From assembly GCF_003935895.2 (NCBI RefSeq), contig NZ_CP054058.1, positions 3,267,177 through 3,331,176 on the forward strand: DNA of 64,000 nucleotides, given 5' to 3'. Shown piece after piece: positions 1-9,355 of the stretch (position 1 is the stretch's first letter; the number at the start of each line of letters is the position of its first letter). The DNA is from Scandinavium goeteborgense. Lineage in GTDB: Bacteria; Pseudomonadota; Gammaproteobacteria; Enterobacterales; Enterobacteriaceae. The translations under genes were made by a program, and so were the position numbers. The notes below the pieces were generated by a model that saw only the letters and a program-made list of their open reading frames with translations, did no database searches and was not told where the DNA came from.

Positions 1-830
1 AGCGCCCACCAGGCATCAATCGTCGGGTTCTTGGCTAACATCACAAAGTCGATGTCAGCGTGAACTTTGCGCCAGCGCGCCGCCAGGGCCATCATCCGGA
101 CCGAATCCAGACCGTAATCAATCAGGTTTTCGTCATCCAGCGGCTCGTCGGATTCATCCAGCAGCGGCAGAATAATTGCCCGCAGCGCCTCTTTTGACGC
201 TGGCAGTGGCAGCAGTTCTTCGGTCATCACTACGCGACCGGAACGACCCGCGACGTATTTCAGCGACATCAAATGCTCTTCGCGGCTGAAATCCGCCAGC
301 GCATCGGCAACAAAGAACGGTTTGATGTCACGCATAAACGCGTCGGTGGCAGTGGTCATGCAGCCGATGTGCGCGTAAACGCCGGTGATAATCAGTTGAT
401 TACGCTCGGTCTCCTTCAGCATCTCTTCCAGCGGCGAACGGTGGAACGCGCTGTAGCGCCATTTCACCAGCACGGTATCGGCTTCGTCCGGTGCCAGGGC
501 GGCAATCACGCGCTGTTGCTCCGGCGAGCGGGTCAGACCTGGCCCCCACATGTCGTTCAGCAACGCACGGTCTTCGTCGCTCTGCTCTTTCGGCTGGGCG
601 GTGTAATAGACCGGAATGTTGTGCTTTTTGGCAAAGTCGCGAAGGGCTTTAATGTTCGCCACCACGGTTTCCATCATCGCGCTGTTTTCACCCCAAAAAT
701 TGAGGAAATACTCCTGCATATCGTGGATCAGCAGCGCCGCGCGGGCAGGCTCAAAGGCCCAGTCCACTTTGTTGGCCGGAATATCAGCGGCGGTGGGCAG
801 TGCGTAGGCCTGCAGTTTTGGAATTGCCAT
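1..830 (-). CDS. entB: Isochorismatase / aryl carrier protein EntB (3' end cut by window)
   Basis: EntB is bifunctional in enterobactin synthesis. The N-terminal isochorismatase makes 2,3-dihydro-2,3-dihydroxybenzoate, and the C-terminal aryl carrier protein holds dihydroxybenzoate for EntF. The reading from the ATG at 830 starts MAIPKLQAYALP and matches E. coli EntB almost residue for residue. The carrier motif YGLDSV is present, with the phosphopantetheine serine at residue 243. E. coli has it at 245; the two-residue shift is a short deletion before the carrier domain. About 276 codons are visible, so only the last few residues lie outside the window. GGAGAAG precedes the ATG. It follows entE by 11 bp in the entCEB operon, and the entA gene expected next is not in view. 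Identification is secure. Confidence 0.97.
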   Translation of the reverse strand, partial: MAIPKLQAYALPTAADIPANKVDWAFEPARAALLIHDMQEYFLNFWGENSAMMETVVANIKALRDFAKKHNIPVYYTAQPKEQSDEDRALLNDMWGPGLTRSPEQQRVIAALAPDEADTVLVKWRYSAFHRSPLEEMLKETERNQLIITGVYAHIGCMTTATDAFMRDIKPFFVADALADFSREEHLMSLKYVAGRSGRVVMTEELLPLPASKEALRAIILPLLDESDEPLDDENLIDYGLDSVRMMALAARWRKVHADIDFVMLAKNPTIDAWWA

Positions 831-841
831 ACTCTTCTCCT

Positions 842-2452
842 TCAGGCCAGGGCGCGGTTCGCAATCCACTGACGTAATTGTTTTTTATCGACTTTCCCGA
901 CCGGCGTCAGCGGCAGTGCATCCACGCATTCCACGCGGTCCGGCAGTTTGAATTCTGCGACGCCCTGTTCGCGCAGGAAGCGGCGTACCGCGACCGCCCG
1001 CAACGGCGTTTTGGTGACCAGATACGCACAGCTTTTTTCGCCGAGCAGGCTGTCTTCCATGCTGACCAGCGCCGCATGAATCACCTCGTCGTGGCGCAGC
1101 AGCAGGTTTTCGACCTCTTCAGCGGCGATCTTCTCGCCCCCACGGTTGATCTGATCTTTCTCGCGCCCCTGCACCGTGATGTAGCCGTGCTCGTCGATCG
1201 AAATCAGATCGCCGGAGCCGTAAAATCCATTGGCGTCAAAGGCACTGGCGTTGTGCTCGGGGCTTTTGTAATAGCCGCGGAAGGTGTACGGCCCGCGAGT
1301 CATCAGCCGTCCCACTTCACCGCGCGGCAACGGATTGCCGTCGGCATCGGCCACCCACACTTCGTCGTCGGGCGACATCGGGCAGCCCTGGGTGTGGATG
1401 ATGCGTTCCGGTGAATCGTCGAGGCGGGTGTAGTTCACCAGCCCTTCTGCCATGCCAAAGACCTGCTGCAACTGGCAGCCAATTTCCGCCGGGATCCGCG
1501 CCGCCAGCGTGGCGGACAAACGCGCGCCGCCCACTTGCAGCAGCGTCAGGGAAGCTAACTGCGCCTGGCTGTTGTCGTCGTGAATCGCCTGGAGCCACAG
1601 GCTCACCGCCGGAGGCACCAGCGCCGCGACGGTAATCTGATGCTGTTCAATCAGCGGGAAACAGAGCGTGGCGCTTGGGTCCGTCGCCAGAATCACGCAG
1701 CCCTGAGCGAGGAAAACGCCGAGCGCGCCGGGGGAACTCAAGGCGTAGTTATGCGCCGCAGGCAGCGCACACAGGTAGCGCGTGTTGTGGTCAAAGCGGC
1801 AAATCTCATTGCTGCGGCGAATGCTGTAGGCGTAGTCGTTGTGAGTGCGCGGGATCAGCTTCGGCGTCCCGGTGCTGCCGCCGGACAGCTGGAAGAAAGC
1901 CACTTCCCCTGCGCCAGTCGGCGTCGCCACGAAATTATCAGCCGGATGCGCAATCGCCGCCGCCAGGCTGTGTTCGCCGTCGTCGTTACGCAGCAAAACG
2001 ACGCGTACGGAACGGTGCTCATCGACGAAGGCGTTGAGAAACACGTCGTCGGTAAACAGCGCATGCTGGCGATCGGCAATCAACATCGCCGGTTCGATTT
2101 GCGCGGCATAGGCCTGCAGTTCGCTACGCTGATGGCTGAACAGCGCATTCACCGGGGCCACGCCGATGCGCAGTAAAGCGAAAAAGGTGACATAAAATTC
2201 TGCCACGTTGCCCAGCTGCACCAGCGCGGTATCGCCCGTTTTCAGCCCCTGACGCTGCAACGACGACGCGAGGTTATCCACCTGCACGTTGAGTTCTCGA
2301 TAGCTAAAACGACGATCGCCGTCGATCACCGCCACGCTGTCGCTGTCTGCGTGACGCGTCAGAAAGTCGGTCAGCGGTCGATCCTGCCAGTAGCCCTTCT
2401 GGCGATAACGGGCCGCTAAATCGTCCGGCCAGGGCGTAAATGCAACACTCAT
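842..2452 (-). CDS. entE: 2,3-dihydroxybenzoate-AMP ligase EntE
   Basis: EntE adenylates 2,3-dihydroxybenzoate and loads it onto the EntB carrier domain (cytoplasm, enterobactin synthesis). The 536-residue protein has the ANL-superfamily P-loop-like motif [14 protein letters not shown], the motif [14 protein letters not shown], the YGSGDLISI core (CSGDL in E. coli) and the C-terminal lysine motif [13 protein letters not shown]. Length equals E. coli EntE. A TTG six bases upstream in frame is possible, but the ATG at 2452 is preferred: AAGGA lies eight bases upstream and the product [11 protein letters not shown] aligns with E. coli from residue 1. It starts nine bases after the entC stop and is followed closely by entB, so it is mid-operon and presumably Fur-controlled from the entC promoter. 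Confidence 0.97.
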   Translation of the reverse strand: MSVAFTPWPDDLAARYRQKGYWQDRPLTDFLTRHADSDSVAVIDGDRRFSYRELNVQVDNLASSLQRQGLKTGDTALVQLGNVAEFYVTFFALLRIGVAPVNALFSHQRSELQAYAAQIEPAMLIADRQHALFTDDVFLNAFVDEHRSVRVVLLRNDDGEHSLAAAIAHPADNFVATPTGAGEVAFFQLSGGSTGTPKLIPRTHNDYAYSIRRSNEICRFDHNTRYLCALPAAHNYALSSPGALGVFLAQGCVILATDPSATLCFPLIEQHQITVAALVPPAVSLWLQAIHDDNSQAQLASLTLLQVGGARLSATLAARIPAEIGCQLQQVFGMAEGLVNYTRLDDSPERIIHTQGCPMSPDDEVWVADADGNPLPRGEVGRLMTRGPYTFRGYYKSPEHNASAFDANGFYGSGDLISIDEHGYITVQGREKDQINRGGEKIAAEEVENLLLRHDEVIHAALVSMEDSLLGEKSCAYLVTKTPLRAVAVRRFLREQGVAEFKLPDRVECVDALPLTPVGKVDKKQLRQWIANRALA

Positions 2453-2461
2453 TATCAATCC

Positions 2462-3637
2462 TTAATTGAGGCCAAACACGTTCAGCATGGTGGTGAGTTT
2501 GACGCCGGTTTCGCGCCATTCGCCGAGCGGCGAAGAGGCAGGCACGATGCCCGCGCCGGCAAACAGGCGAATGTGGTTGGCGCGCACTTTCGCACAGCGG
2601 ATGGTGACCACCCATTCGCCGTTGCCTTCGGCGTCGCACCAGCCGACGATCCCGCCGAACAGCTCGCGCTCGAACGGCTCCAGTTCGGCGATCAATTGTT
2701 TGGCAACGTCATGCGGGAAGCCGCTCAGCGCCGGGGTTGGATGCAGCAAACAGGCCAGCGACAGCGCGTTTTCATCGGCTTTCGCTTCGCCTTCAATCGG
2801 CGTCGCCAGATGCCACAGCGTCGGGGTGGTGATCAGCTGCGGGGAGGACGGCAGCGACAGCATTTCACTGCGCGGCATCAGAACATTCTTCATCGCCTGG
2901 GTCACTAAATCGTGCTCGTGACGATCTTTCTGCGAGGCCAGCAGACGGTTGCCCGCCTCCCGGTCGAGCACGTTATCCGGCTGACGACGGGCAGAACCCG
3001 CCAGCGGCAGCGAGCTGAAATGCGAGCCCTCTTTGCGCAGCAGCAGTTCCGGGCTCGCGCCCAGCAACACGCCGCCGTCGGGTAGCGGCACGTGGAAGTT
3101 GAAGCTCGCCGGGTTCTGCGCAATCAGGCGTTCCAGCAGCGCGCCGGTGTCCACATTCACGTCGGTGGTCAGTTCAATCAGACGTGACAGCACCACTTTG
3201 TCGACTTTCGGCGTGGCGGTCAGCTCCGCAGCGCTCGCCACCATTGCCATAAACAGATCCTGCTCAGGAATTTCCTGACGTGCCTGAACTTGCATCGGTT
3301 TGATGCTGGCGGCGTACGGCGCGGAGTGCTGTTTGGCGGTGCGGGAAAACGCGTCGCTGCGTTGAGGAATGAACAGCGCGGAAGGCTGCGTGGTATCAAA
3401 CGGAATGGCACCGACCAACATCGGGCGGGCGATCCCGGCCATTTTGGCGTCAGCAAACGCGCTGGCGAGGGTGCGCTGGAACGCGCCCGTCAGATCTTCA
3501 CCGCCTTCCACGGGCTGTTCGATACGACGAAAACAGCCGGAGGTGGTGAAACTGCGGTACGGCGACATAAAAAAGAAGCTATCAGGTGACAGCGTTGGTG
3601 CGACTTCCTGCCCGGCCTCAGCCAGTGACGTTTCCAT
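2462..3637 (-). CDS. entC: Isochorismate synthase EntC
   Basis: EntC converts chorismate to isochorismate, the first committed step to enterobactin. The frame gives 391 residues, the same length as E. coli EntC. It carries the chorismate-binding enzyme signatures PLAGSARRQPD, LLHPTPALSGFPH, FGGIVGWCD and RLFAGAGIVPASSPLGEWRET. The frame stays open for 14 codons upstream, but the ATG at 3637 has an excellent GGAGGATGAT ribosome site and the product starts METSLAE like E. coli. It is the first gene of entC-entE-entB and is divergent from fepB. Fur-like sequences lie between the two genes, so repression by Fe-Fur is expected. Confidence 0.97.
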   Translation of the reverse strand: METSLAEAGQEVAPTLSPDSFFFMSPYRSFTTSGCFRRIEQPVEGGEDLTGAFQRTLASAFADAKMAGIARPMLVGAIPFDTTQPSALFIPQRSDAFSRTAKQHSAPYAASIKPMQVQARQEIPEQDLFMAMVASAAELTATPKVDKVVLSRLIELTTDVNVDTGALLERLIAQNPASFNFHVPLPDGGVLLGASPELLLRKEGSHFSSLPLAGSARRQPDNVLDREAGNRLLASQKDRHEHDLVTQAMKNVLMPRSEMLSLPSSPQLITTPTLWHLATPIEGEAKADENALSLACLLHPTPALSGFPHDVAKQLIAELEPFERELFGGIVGWCDAEGNGEWVVTIRCAKVRANHIRLFAGAGIVPASSPLGEWRETGVKLTTMLNVFGLN

Positions 3638-3664
3638 ATCATCCTCCAAAACGATAAAGATATT

Positions 3665-3683
3665 ACGAATAATTATCATTTAT
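3665..3683. promoter_or_regulatory. Probable Fur box, entC side of entC/fepB intergenic region
   Basis: Read against the 19-bp Fur consensus GATAATGATAATCATTATC, this stretch matches 11 of 19 positions, with the core AATTATCATT. It lies about 30 bp upstream of the entC ATG. A Fur-controlled bidirectional entC/fepB promoter is known in E. coli. The match itself is only moderate. Confidence 0.6.
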
Positions 3684-3768
3684 ATTTTGGTCCGGTAAGC
3701 TAAAAGTAAAACGTCCCATTGTCAACGTCAGACTGATCATCCGACTTGCATCTGTGGCACACTGAAGT

Positions 3769-3787
3769 GAAAATGAGATTCATTAAC
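3769..3787. promoter_or_regulatory. Fur box, fepB side of entC/fepB intergenic region
   Basis: GAAAATGAGATTCATTAAC matches the 19-bp Fur consensus at 15 of 19 positions. It ends 25 bp before the fepB start codon, a position suited to blocking RNA polymerase or early elongation. It is the better of the two matches in this divergent region. Confidence 0.8.
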
Positions 3788-3812
3788 ATCAACAGAACAG
3801 GACTTTGACGTC

Positions 3813-4772
3813 GTGAAATTCCCCGTTTTCTTCCGTAACACCCTGCTGTTTTCCGGGCTTTGCCTTTTAGGATTAACCTCAGCCCTGGCGGCAGACTGGC
3901 CACGTCAGGTCACCGACAGCCGCGGCGCGCATACGCTGGAACACAAACCGCTGCGCATTGTCTCCACCAGCGTGACTCTCACCGGCTCACTGTTGGCGAT
4001 TGACGCACCGGTAGTCGCCAGCGGGGCGACCACGCCGAACAACCGCGTGGCCGACGAGCAGGGTTTTCTGCGTCAATGGGGCGACGTGGCGAAACAGCGT
4101 AAGCTCGCCCGGCTGTATATCGGGGAGCCCAACGCCGAAGCGGTTGCCGCGCAGATGCCAGATTTAATCCTGATCAGCGCCACCGGCGGGGATTCTGCGC
4201 TGGCGCTGTACGACCAGCTGTCGACCATCGCCCCGACGCTTATCATCAACTACGACGACCAGAGCTGGCAGGGTTTGCTGACTCAGCTAGGGGCCATCAC
4301 CGGGCAGGAAAAACAGGCCGCCGAACGCATCGCGGAATTTGATAAGCAGTTGGCGACGCTCAAGCAGCAGATGAAACTGCCGCCGCAGCCGGTCAGCGCG
4401 CTGGTGTACACCGCCGCCGCGCACAGCGCCAACCTGTGGACCCCGGAGTCCGCGCAGGGCAAGTTGCTGCAACAGTTGGGCTTCACCCTCGCGCCGCTGC
4501 CCGCCGGGCTGCACACCAGCCAGAGTCAGGGCAAACGTCATGACATTATTCAGCTCGGTGGGGAAAATCTGGCGGAAGGCCTGAACGGTCAGTCGCTGTT
4601 TGTGTTTGCCGGGGATCAGAAAGATACCGACGCGATTGAAGCGAATCCGCTGCTGTCGCACCTCTCCGCCGTGCAGAACAAGCGGGTGTATGCCCTCGGC
4701 ACCGAAACGTTCCGCCTCGATTATTACAGCGCGATGCGGGTGTTGCAGCGCTTCGAAACGTTGTTTGGCTGA
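3813..4772 (+). CDS. fepB: Ferric-enterobactin periplasmic binding protein FepB
   Basis: FepB carries ferric enterobactin across the periplasm to FepDGC. The 319-residue protein has a typical Sec signal peptide ending in SALA before ADWPRQ, then a periplasmic binding domain nearly identical to E. coli FepB (motifs [47 protein letters not shown]). The start codon is GTG at 3813, preceded by a weak site (AGGAC). The gene ends in the sequence for LFG-stop, and part of that 3' end is repeated downstream in a tandem array. It is divergent from entC and convergent with entS. Identification is secure; the start is inferred from the signal peptide and the E. coli length. Confidence 0.96.
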   Translation: MKFPVFFRNTLLFSGLCLLGLTSALAADWPRQVTDSRGAHTLEHKPLRIVSTSVTLTGSLLAIDAPVVASGATTPNNRVADEQGFLRQWGDVAKQRKLARLYIGEPNAEAVAAQMPDLILISATGGDSALALYDQLSTIAPTLIINYDDQSWQGLLTQLGAITGQEKQAAERIAEFDKQLATLKQQMKLPPQPVSALVYTAAAHSANLWTPESAQGKLLQQLGFTLAPLPAGLHTSQSQGKRHDIIQLGGENLAEGLNGQSLFVFAGDQKDTDAIEANPLLSHLSAVQNKRVYALGTETFRLDYYSAMRVLQRFETLFG

Positions 4773-4787
4773 TGACATTGCGGCGCA

Positions 4788-5094
4788 CATTGCCCGGTGG
4801 CGGCGCTGCCTTACCGGCCTACATGACGTGTTTGGCTGACCACATTGCCCGGTGGCGGCGTTGCCTTACCGGGCCTACATGCCGTGTTTGGCTGACCGCA
4901 TTGCCCGGGGGCGGCGCTGCCTTACCGGGCCTACATGGCGTGTTTGGCTGACCGCATTGCCCGGTGGCGGCCTTGCCTTACCGGGCCTACATGGCGTGTT
5001 TGGCTGAACGCATTGCCCGGTGGCGGCGCAAGCTTGCCGGGCCTACGGAATGTGCCATGTAGGCCCGGCAAGCTTGCGCCGCCGGGCACATTCC
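4788..5094. repeat. Five-unit 56-bp tandem REP/BIME array after fepB
   Basis: Near-identical units begin with CATTGCCCGG at 4788, 4843, 4899, 4955 and 5011 (spacings 55, 56, 56, 56). Each holds a REP-type inverted pair (GCCCGG...CCGGGC) followed, in the first four, by ACGTGTTTGGCTGA or a close variant. That segment resembles the last bases of fepB just upstream (ACGTTGTTTGGCTGA). The last unit differs: it pairs with an opposite-facing REP to make a long stem. The array fills the gap between the convergent fepB and entS genes. Units are contiguous, so this is not a CRISPR array. Confidence 0.93.
5015..5087. terminator. Large REP-pair stem between fepB and entS
   Basis: The left arm (5015-5046, GCCCGGTGGCGGCGCAAGCT then TGCCGGGCCTAC) pairs with the right arm (5059-5087). 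The stem is close to 29 bp with a 12-base loop. It has no T tract, so it is more likely a BIME-type stabiliser, or a Rho-dependent end of transcription, than an intrinsic terminator. It serves both convergent genes. Confidence 0.6.
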
Positions 5095-5100
5095 ACCGCA

Positions 5101-6336
5101 CTAAACCGTGGCCGTTTCCTGCCGGAAGCGGCGCAACTCGCCGAGCAACAACACCAATATCACGCCGACAATCGCCAATGCCCATCCGCTGGCGGATGCC
5201 GCCGCGACCGGGGTGAGCATCGCGCCGAAACCACCTAAAATCGCCGCGCCGATGGCATCGCCAGTAACGTTCTGCGCCGTCCACAGGCCGTTAATGCGCC
5301 CGAGCATCGCTTCCGGGGTTTGCGTCTGAATCAGGGTGTATTGCAGCAGCGAACTGATGGCGCTCAGCCAGCCAAACAGCGCCAGACACAGCGCGCCCAG
5401 CGCCCACACCGGCATCAGGCTGAACATCCCAATCGCCACAAACGCGCCTACCGTGGTGAGCAACATGATTTGCCCCGGCTTTTCGCTGCGCGCCAAATTG
5501 CCGCTGGTCAGCGCGCCAAACGCCGCGCCAAGCGGGATCGCCGCATACAGCACACCGATTTGCGCCGCCGACATCTGCCAGCTCATCGCCAGCGCCGGGT
5601 ATAGCACGCGCACCGCACTGGCCATGGTTAGCAGCGCGCCGAGCAGCGCGATGCCGCCAATCAGCGGGCTGTTAAACAGGAATCGTAGCCCGGCCATCAG
5701 GGATTTCAGCGGATGCTCGCGCGGCTGCGGCGGGGGTGGCAATTGCGGCAGGCGCAGCAATGTCAGGGTGGTGATAAAGGTCCCAAGTGCCGCCAGCAAG
5801 TAGTTCCAGGAGAAACCGCCGCTCGCCAGCAGTAGCCCGCCGACCATTGGCGAAATCACCGAACCGAGGCGCACGGTGAGCATCGTAATCGCTCCCGCCT
5901 GCATCAGGTTTTCACGCCCGACCAGCGCAGGCGTCGCCGCCAACAGCGCGGTCACGCCAATCGAGGCAAACAGCCCGTCCCAAATGCCGAGCAGATAAAT
6001 CGCCAGCAGCGAAGGCTCTGGCAACATCGCGTTCAGCCACAGACCGAGAAAGCCAATGCCGCAGGTGCCGCGCGCCAGCAGGATCAGCTTTTTGCGCTCA
6101 TAGCGATCAGCCAGCACGCCGCCGAGCATCAGGCCGATAAACATCGCCCCGCCGGTGAGCGTCACCGCCAGCCCGACGTGCCAGGTGGAATGGGTCAGCG
6201 ACTGGATTTGTACCGGCACGGCAACGCCGAGCAGGCCAAGAGAAAGAATGGAGATAAAACGGGCGATAAAGACGGCGCGAAACGCCGGATGTGTCTTGAG
6301 CAGGCTGAGATTTAGCAGCCAGGATTGTCTTTGCAT
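5101..6336 (-). CDS. entS: Enterobactin exporter EntS (MFS)
   Basis: EntS is the inner-membrane major-facilitator pump that moves enterobactin out of the cytoplasm. The frame gives 411 mostly hydrophobic residues (12 membrane segments expected) and aligns along its length with E. coli Ent[21 protein letters not shown] near the start, [12 protein letters not shown] after segment 2, and [20 protein letters not shown] near the end. The ATG at 6336 is chosen because AAGGTCC lies just upstream and the product then starts MQRQSWLLN as in the family; the frame stays open 15 codons further. It is divergent from fepD across a strong Fur box and convergent with fepB. Confidence 0.96.
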   Translation of the reverse strand: MQRQSWLLNLSLLKTHPAFRAVFIARFISILSLGLLGVAVPVQIQSLTHSTWHVGLAVTLTGGAMFIGLMLGGVLADRYERKKLILLARGTCGIGFLGLWLNAMLPEPSLLAIYLLGIWDGLFASIGVTALLAATPALVGRENLMQAGAITMLTVRLGSVISPMVGGLLLASGGFSWNYLLAALGTFITTLTLLRLPQLPPPPQPREHPLKSLMAGLRFLFNSPLIGGIALLGALLTMASAVRVLYPALAMSWQMSAAQIGVLYAAIPLGAAFGALTSGNLARSEKPGQIMLLTTVGAFVAIGMFSLMPVWALGALCLALFGWLSAISSLLQYTLIQTQTPEAMLGRINGLWTAQNVTGDAIGAAILGGFGAMLTPVAAASASGWALAIVGVILVLLLGELRRFRQETATV

Positions 6337-6411
6337 GACAGGACCTTCAACGAACTTTCGGTACCATTTCCGGGGCCGCACATGCTAACATAGGCGAATA
6401 AGATCGAGAAC

Positions 6412-6430
6412 GATAATTACTATCATTATC
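6412..6430. promoter_or_regulatory. Fur box between entS and fepD
   Basis: GATAATTACTATCATTATC matches the Fur consensus at 16 of 19 positions, the best match in the window. It lies 17 bp before the preferred fepD ATG and about 75 bp before entS, so it can serve both divergent promoters. Confidence 0.88.
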
Positions 6431-6447
6431 ATATCATGGACGTTGCT

Positions 6448-7458
6448 ATGTCGTTTTCTCCCGCCGCGCTGCGCACCGTCGCCGTGCCCGGATTACTCAT
6501 TCTGCTTGTCGTCGCCGCCGCGCTCAGCCTGCTGATTGGCGCTAAGCCGCTGCCACTGAATGTGGTGTTCGACGCCCTGTCCGGCAGTTGTCAAAGCGCC
6601 GACTGCACCATTGTTCTCGATGCCCGTTTACCGCGCACCCTTGCCGGTCTGTTAGCGGGCGGCGCGCTCGGCCTCGCGGGCGCGCTGATGCAAACCCTCA
6701 CCCGTAACCCCCTCGCCGACCCCGGCATCCTCGGCGTGAACGCTGGAGCCAGCTTTGCGATTGTGCTCGGTGCCGCGCTGTTCGGGTTCACCCTGCCGCA
6801 GGAACAGCTGCTCCTCGCCTTTTGCGGGGCGCTGATTGCCTCGCTGCTGGTGGCGTTCACTGGCAGTCAGGGCGGCGGCCAGCTTAGCCCGGTGCGTCTG
6901 ACGCTGGCGGGCGTTGCGCTGGGCGCGGTGCTGGAAGGCCTGTCGAACGGCATCGCGCTGCTCAATCCCGATGTCTACGATCAGCTGCGTTTCTGGCAGG
7001 CCGGTTCGCTGGATATTCGCTCCCTCGAGACGCTGAAAGTGGTGCTGGGGCCGGTGGTGATCGCCGCCGCCGTGGCGCTCGGTTTAAGCCGTTCGCTGAA
7101 CAGCCTGAGCCTCGGGGCGGACACCGCCACCGCGCTCGGCAATAAAGTGGCGCGCACCCAAATTATTGGCCTGCTGGTGATCACCGTCCTGAGCGGCAGC
7201 GCCACCGCGTTGGTGGGACCGATTGCGTTTATCGGCCTGATGGTGCCGCATATTTCGCGCTGGCTGGTCGGGGGCGATCATCGCTGGTCGCTGCCGGTCA
7301 CGCTGCTCGCAACGCCTGCCCTGCTGCTGTTTGCCGATATTATTGGCCGCCTGCTGGTGCCGGGTGAACTGCGCGTGTCGGTGGTGAGCGCCTTTATCGG
7401 GGCGCCGATGCTTATCTGGCTGGTGCGCCGTCAGCCATCGCGCGGAGGTGTCGCATGA
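6448..7458 (+). CDS. fepD: Ferric-enterobactin ABC transporter permease FepD
   Basis: FepD is one of two inner-membrane permeases of the FepBDGC importer. The 336-residue frame is a BtuC/FecCD-family protein with the expected hydrophobic segments. It closely follows E. coli FepD, including DCTIVLDARLPRTLAGLLAG, ALMQTLTRNPLADPG and GPIAFIGLMVPHISRWLVG, the loop that contacts the ATPase. An ATG at 6436 is also in frame, but it abuts the Fur box with no ribosome site. The ATG at 6448 has GGA seven bases upstream and gives nearly the E. coli length. fepG starts inside its last codons (ATGA overlap), so fepD-fepG-fepC form one operon. Confidence 0.95.
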   Translation: MSFSPAALRTVAVPGLLILLVVAAALSLLIGAKPLPLNVVFDALSGSCQSADCTIVLDARLPRTLAGLLAGGALGLAGALMQTLTRNPLADPGILGVNAGASFAIVLGAALFGFTLPQEQLLLAFCGALIASLLVAFTGSQGGGQLSPVRLTLAGVALGAVLEGLSNGIALLNPDVYDQLRFWQAGSLDIRSLETLKVVLGPVVIAAAVALGLSRSLNSLSLGADTATALGNKVARTQIIGLLVITVLSGSATALVGPIAFIGLMVPHISRWLVGGDHRWSLPVTLLATPALLLFADIIGRLLVPGELRVSVVSAFIGAPMLIWLVRRQPSRGGVA

Positions 7459-8447
7459 TGGCCCCTTCCCGCCGTCTGGTTGTGAGCGTTGGGCTGCTGA
7501 TTGTGGCCAGCCTGGCGATCAGCCTCTGGAGCCTGCGCAGCGGCGTGGTCACGCTGGATGTCAGTCAGGTCATCGCCGCCCTGTTCGGCGACGCGCCGCG
7601 CAACGTGACGATGGTCGTCACCGAATGGCGTTTGCCAAGGGTGCTGATGGCACTGCTGGTCGGCGCGGCTCTGGGCGTCAGCGGCGCAATTTTCCAGTCG
7701 TTGATGCGCAACCCGCTCGGCAGCCCGGACGTGATGGGCTTTAACACCGGGGCCTGGAGCGGCGTGCTGGTGGCGATGGTGCTGTTGGGTCAGCATCAGA
7801 CGGCGATTGTTTTCGCGGCGATGGCGGGCGGGATTGTCACGTCGTTGCTGGTCTGGCTGCTGGCGTGGCGCAACGGCATTGATACCTTCCGGCTGATCAT
7901 TATCGGCATTGGCATCCGGGCGATGCTGATGGCGTTCAACACCTGGCTGCTGCTGAAGGCCTCTCTGGAAACCGCGCAGTCTGCCGGATTGTGGTTTGCC
8001 GGGTCGCTCAACGGCCTGACGTGGGCCAAAATTTTTCCCGCGTCACCCATTTTGCTGGTGATGCTGGTGTTTGCCGCCCTGCTGGTACGCCGGATGCGGC
8101 TGCTGGAAATGGGCGACGACAGTGCCTGCGCACTGGGCGTGCGGGTTGAGCGCTCACGCTTATTGATGATGCTGGTCGCGGTGGTGCTGACCGCCGCCGC
8201 CACCGCACTGGCGGGGCCGATTTCCTTTATTGCGCTGGTGGCCCCGCACATTGCGCGACGCATCAGCGGCACCGCGCGCTGGGGTTTGACCCAGTCGGCG
8301 TTGTGCGGCGCGCTGCTGCTGACGCTTGCCGATTTCGGCGCACAGCGGCTGTTTATGCCTTACCAGTTGCCGGTTGGCGTGGTGACCGTCAGCCTCGGCG
8401 GCCTGTACCTCATCGCCTTGCTTATTCAGGAGTCCCGTAAAAAATGA
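7455..8447 (+). CDS. fepG: Ferric-enterobactin ABC transporter permease FepG
   Basis: FepG is the partner permease of FepD. It has 330 residues, the E. coli length, and is a FecCD-family membrane protein. It shows the family segments EWRLPRVLMALLVGAALGVS, FQSLMRNPLGSPDVMGFNTG and GPISFIALVAPHIARRISG. The ATG at 7455 overlaps the fepD stop by four bases and has a strong GGAGGTG site inside the end of fepD. It overlaps fepC by four bases at its other end, which implies translational coupling along the operon. Acts in the inner membrane. Confidence 0.96.
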   Translation: MMAPSRRLVVSVGLLIVASLAISLWSLRSGVVTLDVSQVIAALFGDAPRNVTMVVTEWRLPRVLMALLVGAALGVSGAIFQSLMRNPLGSPDVMGFNTGAWSGVLVAMVLLGQHQTAIVFAAMAGGIVTSLLVWLLAWRNGIDTFRLIIIGIGIRAMLMAFNTWLLLKASLETAQSAGLWFAGSLNGLTWAKIFPASPILLVMLVFAALLVRRMRLLEMGDDSACALGVRVERSRLLMMLVAVVLTAAATALAGPISFIALVAPHIARRISGTARWGLTQSALCGALLLTLADFGAQRLFMPYQLPVGVVTVSLGGLYLIALLIQESRKK

Positions 8448-9238
8448 CCGCTTCCACCGCCCGCCTGCGCGGCGAAGAACTGACGCTGAGTTACGGCAAA
8501 AAAGTGATTGCCGAGGGGCTGAACGTCGCCATTCCCGACGGTCATTTCACGGCGATCATTGGCCCCAACGGCTGCGGAAAATCGACGCTGTTGCGCACAC
8601 TGAGCCGCCTGATGACGCCGCAGCACGGCCAGGTTTTTCTCGACGGCGAGCAGATCCAGCGTTTCGCCAGCAAAGACGTGGCGCGGCGTATCGGCCTGCT
8701 GGCACAAAACGCCACCACGCCGGGAGACATTACGGTGCAAGAACTGGTGGCGCGCGGGCGTTATCCGCATCAGCCGCTGTTTACCCGCTGGCGCAAGGAA
8801 GACGACGACGCGGTAAACCGCGCGATGCAGGCCACCGGCATGGTGGAGCTGGCGAATCAGAGCGTGGATACGCTGTCGGGCGGCCAGCGTCAGCGGGCGT
8901 GGATTGCGATGGTGCTGGCGCAGGAAACGGCGATCATGCTGCTTGACGAGCCGACGACCTGGCTGGATATCAGCCATCAAATTGATCTGCTGGAACTGCT
9001 GAGCGAGCTTAACCGCGAGCGCGGGTATACGCTGGCGGCGGTGCTGCACGACCTCAACCAGGCGTGTCGCTACGCCACGCATTTGATTGCCCTGCGCGAC
9101 GGGCAGATTGTCGCCGAGGGGGCGCCGAAAGAGATTGTGACCGCAGAGCTGATTGAGCGGATTTACGGGCTGCGGTGTCTGATTATTGAAGACCCGGTGG
9201 CAGGTACGCCGCTGGTAGTGCCGTTGGGAAAGCGGTAA
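8444..9238 (+). CDS. fepC: Ferric-enterobactin ABC transporter ATPase FepC
   Basis: FepC is the cytoplasmic ATPase that powers FepDG. The 264-residue protein has all ABC motifs in order: Walker A GPNGCGKST near residue 40, the Q-loop around LLAQNATTPGD, the signature LSGGQRQRAWIAM, Walker B IMLLDEPTTWLD and the switch histidine in VLHDLNQACRYA. It starts at an ATG overlapping the fepG stop, with AGGAG upstream. The gene ends the operon. E. coli has fepE next; here no fepE is found and a regulator gene follows on the same strand after 117 bp. Confidence 0.97.
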   Translation: MTASTARLRGEELTLSYGKKVIAEGLNVAIPDGHFTAIIGPNGCGKSTLLRTLSRLMTPQHGQVFLDGEQIQRFASKDVARRIGLLAQNATTPGDITVQELVARGRYPHQPLFTRWRKEDDDAVNRAMQATGMVELANQSVDTLSGGQRQRAWIAMVLAQETAIMLLDEPTTWLDISHQIDLLELLSELNRERGYTLAAVLHDLNQACRYATHLIALRDGQIVAEGAPKEIVTAELIERIYGLRCLIIEDPVAGTPLVVPLGKR

Positions 9239-9252
9239 TCCCTTAACAGAAC

Positions 9253-9275
9253 CCCTCTCCCCAAAGGGGCGAGGG
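9253..9275. repeat. GC-rich hairpin repeat after fepC
   Basis: CCCTCTCCCC and GGGGCGAGGG are separated by AAA, giving a 10-position stem with one mismatch. No clear T tract follows. The same short repeat type recurs at 10018-10040 and, in modified form, at 60410-60500. It is an intergenic repeat that may stabilise or end the fepDGC mRNA. Confidence 0.6.
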
Positions 9276-9355
9276 TTACTGTGAAGTATTGATGTACGCA
9301 AAGGCGCGCTGTTGCTAGATTTAAGGCATGAGCGGGTCACTATAAACGTACAGTT

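Noticed and set aside
2462-3679. Longer entC reaching to 3679
   Set aside because: The extension lacks a ribosome site and overlaps the Fur-like region; the ATG at 3637 has a strong site and gives exactly the E. coli protein length.
4788-5094. Possible CRISPR array
   Set aside because: Units are contiguous 56-bp copies with no unique spacers and each contains REP hairpin arms; no cas genes are near.
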